Below the pieces are notes generated by a model. The model made no database searches. It was given only the letters and a program-made list of their open reading frames with translations, and was not told the DNA's origin. The position numbers were made by a program, and so were the translations under genes. Shown here in pieces: positions 34,901-42,481 of a stretch of DNA of 64,000 bases. Source of the DNA: Xiphydria camelus (lineage: Eukaryota > Arthropoda > Insecta > Hymenoptera > Xiphydriidae). The stretch lies in NCBI GenBank assembly GCA_963678675.1, contig OY783191.1, forward strand, positions 12,300,562 through 12,364,561. The letters run 5' to 3'. Positions within the stretch are counted from its first letter, which is position 1, and every line of letters begins with the position of its first letter.

Positions 34901-35748
34901 AGATGGACTCCATTTGCAGGTCCATTCAGAATTCAAGATTCTGAAGATACGAATATTAGCATAGCGTTGGTACAAAATTTCCGTGGCCTGCCGAATGCAG
35001 ATGGAGTGTCTTGCTATGCAAATTCAGCTTTGCAATGCATATTTAATTGTTTCCCCATGAGGAATGAAATTTTACAGTTGCCCGAAAACCATATTTTACG
35101 TACGACATTACAAAATTATTTATCCAACGTTACGCCAAACCATTCATCCGCAATACTTGCAGTCAGAAATTTCGTCGAGCCAACTATTTATGGCTGTCAA
35201 GAACAGCAAGATGTTGCAGAATTCATCACACATTTGTTCATGACAACACCTGAACTACAGAGAACCGTCGAATACACAACCATATTCAAAATAAGATGTA
35301 TGAATCCACAATGCGCATCAACAAATACAGGAGAAGAAACAAACAATATGATATCATTACCAGTTAATATAGCAATGAATAAATCTGTTACTCTACAAGA
35401 CATTTTAAATGACTCCTTCGGAAAATGGGAAACAGTGAGTGCTCGTTGTGACAAATGTCCATGTGAGAGTAAAACTAAGAAGACTTCAATTACTACAGCT
35501 GGTCCTATTTTAATTATACATCTCAAATTATTTCATAGAAATGAAGGGATAACATCCAAAATAACGACATGCAAAATCAAAAAAGTACCTTCCACTGCAC
35601 TAACAATCGAAGGAATTTCATACAAAGTAATTGCAGCAATCTTGCATACAGGAACATTTGATGGTGGTCACTATATTACTATATTAAGACAAAAAAATCT
35701 TGGGTTAGAGTCGATGATTTAAAAGTCGACAACAACAAAATTGCATAG
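34901..35748 (+). pseudogene. Helitron polyprotein part 4: USP/UCH (C19) deubiquitinase domain
   Basis: Fused in frame downstream of the helicase. The Cys box reads NADGVSCYANSALQCIFN (catalytic Cys codon at about 35012), followed by QEQQDVAEFITHLF, two CxxC-type pairs (RCMNPQC and RCDKCPC) that normally bind zinc in the USP fingers, ILIIHLKLFHR, and the His box GTFDGGHYITI. A frameshift in the A run at 35691-35697 ends this frame at 35722; the +1 frame continues SWVRVDDLKVDNNKIA to a TAG at 35746-35748 and supplies the expected acidic third catalytic residue. The domain would remove ubiquitin or a ubiquitin-like protein. USP identity is strong; its role in the element is unknown. Confidence 0.85.
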
Positions 35749-35859
35749 CCAAGGAATTCGAAAAACATGTACATATTATTCCTTTCTAGATTGTAACAAC
35801 TTTGCTTGAATTATTGCTTACATATTGTACATCAGCATTTGCTCCTTTTTCCTTGATAT

Positions 35860-36110
35860 ATATATAATAAACCCAAAAAAACATTTCCCAAATGTAAAAT
35901 GGCATAATACACACAAAAAAACATTTCCCAAATTTAAAATGGTGGGTCGAGAGAGAAAGAGCGTGCCTTTTCTGCCTACACAGAGTGACTTGAATTAACA
36001 AAAAAAAAGTGATATCCCCCCAAAAAAAAACATTTTCCAAATGTAAAATGGTGGGTCGAGAGAGAAAGGCGATCCTTACCTGCCTACAAAATGAGGTTTC
36101 AACAAACAAA
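35860..36110. repeat. Three direct repeats at the Helitron 3' side
   Basis: AAAAAAACATTTCCCAAAT-type units begin near 35875, 35918 and 36025; the last two continue with TGGTGGGTCGAGAGAG and a TGCCTACA end. The third merges with the large hairpin that follows. They may be degenerate terminal repeats of the Helitron. Confidence 0.65.
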
Positions 36111-36524
36111 CAAAAATGATATCAACAAGCTGCAGCTTTTAGTCGCGAAAGATATGATCACATTAAACAATTTCTGAAGAAAAAAAAATATATACCACCC
36201 TCACCACCCCCTTAAACTCACTCGACAGCCCGCTTCTGTAACAGCAAACGGAGCTATTGATTGGTGCGATGGACGTTGAGCATTCTTCTTCTTATCGCTA
36301 ATCGCAAAAGCGGGCTGTCGAGTGAGTTTAAGGGGGTGATGAGGGTGGTATACATTTTTTTTTCTTCAGAAATTGTTTAATGTGATCATATTTTTCGCGA
36401 CTAAAAGCTGCAGCTTGTTGATATCATTTTTGTTTGTTTGTTGAAACCTCATTTTGTAGGCAGGTAAGGATCGCCTTTCTCTCTCGACCCACCATTTTAC
36501 ATTTGGAAAATGTTTTTTTTGGGT
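36017..36524. repeat. ~220-bp inverted repeat with an ORF-start fragment in its loop
   Basis: Arms 36017-36238 and 36306-36524 are nearly identical in inverted orientation. The ~67-bp loop begins GGAGCTATTGATTGGTGCG and contains ATGGACGTTGAGCATTC, a close copy of the bases at 28771-28815 around the start of the Helitron polyprotein. This looks like a deleted, folded relative of the same element family placed at its 3' side. Confidence 0.8.
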
Positions 36525-37494
36525 AATACTGTACGTCAAACGTTGTCGCCACATCACACGAAGAACATACTTTAGAGTGTTACTGTACTTCAGTGGACTA
36601 ACTTCTAGCAGGGAAAAAGCCCCTGTACCGCTCGAGAAACCTTAAATATATCGTCAGAAGAGGTTCGAAATGTCGATCGAAACATTGTGTTTTTTCATTA
36701 CGGTATTCAAATTTTATTTAGCTTAATTGAATTACGAGTGATCTTTTTCTACGTTAAAACTTCCGATAAAATTAGTAGGTACCAGAAATGGTAGCGGTCT
36801 GACAGTTATAGATAAGTAAGAAAAGTGATATTCGCCATGAAAATAGTGACGGAAAAATGACCGAAAGTGGCAAAAAAAAGCCCAGGAATAGAGAGTACTA
36901 AAGTAAATATTTTTAGGAGCATTGCCAATAACTCTATTGCTGCATTATTGTTATTATTAACGACATCATTAAATCACATTATTTTTATAAACTTCTTAAT
37001 ATCATGACAAATAATGAAATGGCAAACGTTTTTTAAATTAAAAAAATACGAATTATTTAAATAAAATCAGGATTTATAACTACATTCTTGATTTTTTAGA
37101 AAAACATTCTGAAATCAAATGGGATTTTTTTCCTAACAGATTTTGCTATATTTTTCATTTCGCACATATTTTTTAGTACTTATTTCTGTACTATATTCAT
37201 ACTTTCATGCATAGTCTACACTGATGCTTCTTCTTTCAAATTTTTAAACGCGTACTCTTTTACATTTCAGTTTTTCTTCTTCGATTGTAATTATTTTTTT
37301 TCCGTCTCAATCCTTTTTTTATTTCCTTCATCAACTTTCATTCTCTCCTTTTTTGCCTTTTCCCTCTCAACATCATCATGGTTTCTCTTCCTCTCAGCTT
37401 CTAAATACCTATTCCTGATGTTTATTACAGGAAGTATTTACTATCCAGACACAAACGTTTTTGTGATTGGTACAAGATTAGTCTTCTTATTGTA
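36525..37494. other. No recognised gene
   Basis: AT-rich, T-rich toward 37250-37400, no long frame and no TIR pair found. It separates the Helitron from the mariner. Confidence 0.3.
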
Positions 37495-37567
37495 TTAGGT
37501 GTACAAATAAATGTTAGGATACTCTTGCAAAAATTCGAAATTTAATTTTCAAAAAAGTAAAATACAT

Positions 37568-38929
37568 TTATTCATCAAAATAATCCCTCTTACTTTCAAT
37601 GATTTTCAGCAATCTTTTAGGCAATTCACGGATGCCTTCCGCAAAGAAAGTTTCATCTTGCGAGATGAGGAAGTTATCGACCCATTGTTGAACTTCTTCA
37701 AATGTTTTGAATCGCACATCAGACAATTCGTTTTGCATTTTCCGAAACAAGTGAAAATCAGTTGGAGCTAGGTCTGGTGAATACGCCGGGTGTGGTACAA
37801 CTTCCCATCCAAGAGCCATTAACGTATCCTTGACCGGTCAACCCACATGAGGCCTGGCGTTGCCATAGAGCTGTTTTACTGGACGTTTTCCTTTGCCAGT
37901 AAATGGACGGTTTTGGTCAATTTCTTGATTCAAACGTATTACAGTAGACTCGCGGTTATCCAAGTCCCGGTTAACTGAGGCTCCGAATTAACCGAGGGCT
38001 CTCTCAGGAGTGTTCGCCGCATGATCTACTGTTTCTCCAACGTTGGCGCAACATCGCCGTTTCCAAGAGAGGCAAAAAATTAACTCAAAAATCCATCAAA
38101 GACTTCTTTGTAAGATAAAATATATATGTCAGTAAATATAAAACTGTATAATGTACCTTTTGGATTTTTCTTCGTCATCCACGAGCAATTTAAAAGAACT
38201 TCGGATTATCCGAGTTTTATTTATCGAGGTACCCTCGGTCCCAATTACCTCGGATAATCGAGAGTCTACTGTAATTGTTGACGATAGCGATCAGCAGTAA
38301 CTGTCTGGCCAAGTTTCAAAAGTTTATAATGGGAAGTACGCCTTTCATATCCCACCATATACACAGCATGACTTTATTACAGTGAATATTGCGCTTTGGC
38401 GTCGATGTCGTTGGCTCGTCGGGGTCAACCCTATGATATCAGCATTTCGGACTAGCAAAATAAATCTACTTTCCCTCGCCGGTCACAATTTTCCACAAAA
38501 GACTTTCTTTGTTGCTTGTTGTAAAGATTCAAATATATGTCAAGACGGCTATTTTTATTTGCTTGAGTCAAAAAGTGTGGCACCCACTTTATTCCTTTTT
38601 GAAGCTTTCCCATTGCTTCAAAGCGATAGGAAATAGTTTGTCGAGTTACTCCTAGCTGTTCTGAAAGTGGTTCTTCCGTCTGACAAGTTTTCCTCCAGCA
38701 ACGCTTGCAATTCCTGGTCGTCCACGTTTACAGGGGCCCCGGTACGTTCATGGTCACTAATATCAAAAGCACCGTCTTTAAATCTTTTATACCAATACTC
38801 ACATGTACTTTTAGATACAATGTCGTCCCCAAGAACAGAACAGGTCGATTCCCATGCTTTCCTAACACTTTTTCCTTGATGGAATTCATAGCGAATGCAG
38901 TGTCTAATAAAGAGCTTATCGTTCTGCAT
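37568..38929 (-). pseudogene. Mariner transposase, broken
   Basis: Cut-and-paste DDD transposase. The N-terminal helix-turn-helix half lies at 38618-38929: FHQGKSVRKAWESTCSVLGD, WYKRFKDGAFDISDHERTGA, VDDQELQALLEEN. The middle (38280-38610) is frameshifted. After the MITE, LNQEIDQNRPFT leads to a degenerate LYGNARPH (37880 region), where the usual catalytic Asp of HDNARPH is Gly. The C-terminal part at 37568-37819 holds ALGWEVVPHPAYSPDLAPTD with the third Asp. The lost Asp, the MITE and stops make it inactive. Confidence 0.9.
37942..38271. mobile_element. Tigger/pogo-type MITE, copy 2 (intact outline)
   Basis: CAGTAGACTCGCGG...CGAGAGTCTACTG, 330 bp, with TA at 37940-37941 and 38272-38273, inserted in the mariner transposase. 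Reverse-oriented relative of 3957-4386 and lacking the foldback present there. Confidence 0.9.
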
Positions 38930-39289
38930 GTTTTATTCACAGAATTAAAGATTATATCTGTGACTCCCTTATGTTTTGATACTACATAACAAGATACTAC
39001 ATATCATATAGAGCAGTAACTTTGAATTACTTTTATGACATGGAATGAAAGTGTCCTAAAACTTATTTGTACACCTAATATATTTTCATAGCATTTTTCA
39101 CAATGAAAATAGCATTGAAAGTTCTCTTTGATAATGATAGATGCAGAAACAATCACATATCATCAAACTAATAAGTATTTAATAAATGTTGATAGGAATT
39201 GAACATAACCAACAATGTCATGAACAATTTTCTAGATGACTCAGGTGAACAAATGAAAAAAGTGACTGTTTTTAGAATAAGTGAAAAGA

Positions 39290-39430
39290 AAGTGATTGAG
39301 GCTGTGTTCCAATCCGACAAAAGTTGCACTTAGTATATACTTGGTCGGTACTAACTCCGCCCTTTATTGTTAGTACGTAGTACGCATCCATAAAATGTGG
39401 TAGGGGAAAAGTCGCAACGAAGTAACTTTC
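39290..39430. repeat. Repeat with GGCTGTGTTCCAAT end
   Basis: GAGGCTGTGTTCCAATCC followed by CACTTAGTATATACTT and TAGTACGTAGTACG resembles the last 80 bases of the window (63921-64000). Probably a non-autonomous DNA element; its right end is not identified. Confidence 0.4.
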
Positions 39431-39618
39431 TCGCAACTTTTTCGTCTGCTTAGCTCGAGCAGACGCTCTTTTCACCGAGTATAGGGACCGTACAAGGCGA
39501 ATAGGGCGCTACCTGAAAGCTGTTGTGTAAAGTAATGGGGAGGAATTGAACAAGCGCATAAAGGGCAGTTACAGTGAAATTCCTTTTTATTAACTAAAAT
39601 TAAATATTTTTTTGTAAA

Positions 39619-39828
39619 ATGCCATCCTCGAAAAAAACCTGTTGCATCAAAGTTTGCTCAAATACACCAGATCGTGTACGAAATATTAATCCATCAGTAA
39701 AATTCTATAACTTTCCTACAAGTAGCGTTCACTTGCCATGGAAGAACCGCAAACGTGTAAAGTGGATTAATGCAGTTAAAAATTGCATTAATCCACTGCT
39801 ACAGTATTCTGATAATATATATAGGTGA
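39619..39828 (+). CDS. THAP-domain first exon, truncated
   Basis: Begins at an ATG (39619) after an untranslated AT-rich leader. The peptide opens MPSSKKTCCIKVCSN and continues with FYNFP and RKRVKWINAVKN, the C2CH THAP zinc-finger pattern (Cys pair, then the Phe-x-Phe-Pro and Trp landmarks) found at the N-terminus of DNA-binding host proteins and of P-element-like transposases. The C-x2-H end of the finger is not reached: the frame meets TGA at 39826-39828 in the sequence ATAG|GTGATA, which may instead be a splice donor. A foldback element begins 4 bp later. Either a cellular or a domesticated gene. Confidence 0.65.
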   Translation: MPSSKKTCCIKVCSNTPDRVRNINPSVKFYNFPTSSVHLPWKNRKRVKWINAVKNCINPLLQYSDNIYR

Positions 39829-39832
39829 TATA

Positions 39833-40349
39833 CAGTAAGTTAAGTAAGAGCGTGTACAGCGTTATTCATAAAAAATGTATTCAACAATGTTTTTTCCACG
39901 TACATATATTTGACATATTCCAAGGCAATGCGCAATTATGTTAATAATGAGTTCAATCACCCACCAGCATCAATAATCGCTTGGCATCTCCGAGGCATAC
40001 TATCCACTACATTTTCGGCGTATTCGCGGGGAAGTACCTTCCAAATGCGTCGAATTTCTCAGGATACATACATCAAGCAGAAGCTTCGAGGAAAACGTGT
40101 CTTCACTGTGAATTCACCGTGAAGCAGCTATCCTGAGAAATTCAACGCATTTGGAAGGCACTTCCCCGCTAATACTCCAAAAATTTGGTGGATAGTATGC
40201 CTCGGAGATGCCAAGCGATTATTGATGCTGGTGAGTTAACATAATTGCGCATTACCTTGAAACATGTCAAACGTATGTATGTGAAAAAAAAACATAGTTG
40301 AATAAATTTTTTATAAATAACGCCGTACACGCTCTTACTTAACTTACTG
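39833..40349. mobile_element. Tc1-type foldback made of transposase tail
   Basis: CAGTAAGTTAAGTAAGAGCG and complement, TA duplications 39831-39832 and 40350-40351. Each ~250-bp arm contains a copy of the Tc1 transposase C-terminal codons (CTTGGCATCTCCGAGGCAT), related to the same region at about 18290. The element is therefore a snap-back derived from one end of a Tc1 relative. Confidence 0.9.
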
Positions 40350-40356
40350 TACATAC

Positions 40357-40456
40357 CACAATCTTTACATCATAAGTATTTGATACACTGGTTTGAGCTA
40401 CAACTTTACAGGATATAACGATCTCTTCGTTTTCGGTGTCATCTGTCTCTATTACA
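40357..40456 (-). CDS. SWIM-region-like exon, second half
   Basis: Continues the exon at 62967-63102: with one TTAA kept, the minus-strand frame runs GHV-LNVIETDD and on through EEIVISCKVVAQTSVS and TYDVKIV to a donor GTG|GTATGT (40351-40356). The joined exon is 240 nt, phase 0 at both ends. Restoration of the frame over exactly one TTAA supports both the exon and the insertion model. Confidence 0.55.
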
Positions 40457-40517
40457 TTAAGGGGGTTATGAAGTCTAGAATTTTCGAAAAATCGATTTTT
40501 TGATGTGTAAGCATCTA

Positions 40518-41811
40518 CAGGGTGACCAGGTCAAAGTGTATACAACATTTTTGCCCGTAAAATTTTTATTTCGATAAAAAAATAAATTCTGTCAACAAAA
40601 AACAATAACTAATAGTTGTTCACATCACATATTTAATTAGTTTCAAAATGCCCTCCCTTAGCCGCCACACAGAGCCTCAAACGCGTACGAAAATTTTGAG
40701 CCGTGGCACGCAGCTCTTCCAGCGAGATACTGTCCCACTCCCGGCGTAGGAAACGCTGTAGCGCCTCCAAATTTTTGTGCGGCTAAGCACAAGCTCTGGC
40801 CTTCAAAATCGACCACACGCTATAATCCATAGGGTTGAGGTCGGGCGAGTAGGGCGGCCATTCTTGGGAGGAGATGAAATCCGGAAAGTGGGTCTTGCAC
40901 CACTCCTGCGTGGTCTTCGCTCTGTGCGCCGGCGCCGAGTCTTGCTGGAAGATCCATTGTTGTTGGCCGAAGTGTTGACGGGCTCACGGAATCACTTCGG
41001 CCTCGAAGATATCGCGTCGGTAGACTTCCTGGTTGATTTTCACCCCTTGACCAACGAAAATCAAAGGGGTTTTGCCGCTGGCACAAATCCCGGTCCAGAC
41101 CATAACGGACTGCGGATTTTGGCGGCGCTCAACGATGGCAGAGGTGCTAGGACGTTCTGTGGACCAGCTCCTGTCATTCTGATGGTTGTGAGCCTGTTCG
41201 ATTGTGAATAGCTTCTCGTCAGTGAAAAGGATCCGATCCCAGGGCAGAGGAGCGTGCCGACGAAGAAGTTGTTTGCATCTTTGTAGTCGTACGCGCTTAT
41301 TGTCAGCCATCAGCAGCTAAACTTTTTGTAGCTTGTAGGGTTTCAGCCGAAGGTCCTCTTTGGCCGTTAGGCGGATCGATTCGCGGCCGATACCGGTGTC
41401 GCGGGCGATTTTCCTCATCGAGACGTTCGAATTTCGTCTGACGCGCTCTCGAATGATTTTCAGCTGCTGAGGGATCCGGACGGTACGTTTCGAGCCTCCT
41501 CTAGGACGGTCCTTACTGTTGCCAAGTTCCTTGAACCGTTTGATAGCTCGGCTGACCAGTGAACGAGCGATATGAAGCGATCGGGCGATCTCACAGTTGC
41601 GCTTTCCAAGCTCATGTAACGCAATAATTTTCTCTCGTTCACTTACCATCTTAAAAAAGCATGATTAATATAAACAAAAAATTGCGACAAAATTCATACA
41701 AGTAGTTCAAGAGTTGGAGAATTTATTTGCGTAAACAAAAAACCAGCAAAAACCAAGGCGTTCGTGGTAGAACCGATAGAAATTTGTATACACTTTGACC
41801 TGGTCACCCTG
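40518..41811. mobile_element. DD37D mariner element
   Basis: CAGGGTGACCAGGTCAAAG and complement, TA at 40516-40517 and 41812-41813, 1,294 bp. The other arm of G (60640-60655) keeps the empty site, TGCCGTAATAGATG. Confidence 0.95.
40633..41649 (-). pseudogene. DD37D mariner transposase with three premature stops
   Basis: A 338-codon frame with no frameshift: MVSEREKIIALHELGKRNCE (HTH), RPRGGSKRTVRIPQ, KLQKV, stop, LLMADNKRVRLQRC, WDRILFTDEKLFTIE (first Asp), VMVWTGICASGKTPLIFV, stop, then WIFQQDSAPAHRA (second Asp), EWPPYSPDLNPMDYSVW (third Asp) and the C-terminus ending GGHFETN. By my count 37 residues lie between the second and third Asp, which is the maT-type signature. Stops: TAG 41317-41319, TGA 40984-40986, TAG near 40783. 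Only point mutations separate this copy from an intact gene. Confidence 0.93.
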
Positions 41812-41996
41812 TATTACGGCGGTATGAGGGTAAACCACGGAAAATGGAACGGAAATGTGAAGCCGGATGTGATTAGTGCGCAGTGATTCGTGCGCAGCTA
41901 CTTCAGCGCTTGCGGCCTAGGGTGGTATTACATTTTCTTGTCGATGATGTCGATATAGTAAATCGCTATACAACCTACTAATAGCGCAGCTAGCAT

Positions 41997-42383
41997 TGGG
42001 ACCGCTCATTACCGATGGCGGCGCTCGCGGCGCAGCGAAAACATGGCGGATATTGGCGTACAGCACGCCGCGAACTTCAAATTCCGTCGACCGGTAGGTA
42101 AAAGAGTCAAGCACCGTCGGCAAATACTGCAGATGGTAAATGTCAGGTTCTCACCGCTTGATGCGTTTCTCGTGGGACATGCTGTACAGTTGATCCGAAT
42201 GAATTCGTTTCATTGTTTGTGAAAATAAATGTCTATATCTCGTTCTAAAAATGCTCATTTTTTAAAAACTTTTGGAGCAAGTTAACACTTTTCAAGTACG
42301 CGCCAATCCAAAACGCCAATATCGGCCATGTTTTTTAGTACACGCTTTGCCGCCAGGTACCGCATTCATTTTGAGCGTCCCCA
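41997..42383. mobile_element. MITE M1, copy 1
   Basis: Inserted in the left G arm: TGGGACCGCTCA...TTTGAGCGTCCCCA, 387 bp, flanked by AT. The right G arm reads straight through at 60474-60480 (CACCAATGCTAGC), which proves the insertion. A 2-bp AT duplication is not diagnostic of a superfamily I can name. Confidence 0.8.
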
Positions 42384-42481
42384 ATTGGTGACGCACACAA
42401 GCCTAGTCACTTTCTCCTAGCTTCCCCACGCACTCCATAAACAGCTAACACTTGTATCTGTGTCTAAATAATCTATATATA

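Larger units (their letters stand above)
37495..39078. mobile_element. Mariner element, invaded by a Tigger-type MITE
   Basis: Termini TTAGGTGTACAAATAA and complement, flanked by TA (37493-37494 and 39079-39080). Without the 330-bp MITE at 37942-38271 the element would be ~1.25 kb, the normal size. The transposase is on the minus strand. Confidence 0.93.

Noticed and set aside
40777..41211. 144-codon plus-strand frame
   Set aside because: Antisense of the DD37D mariner transposase.
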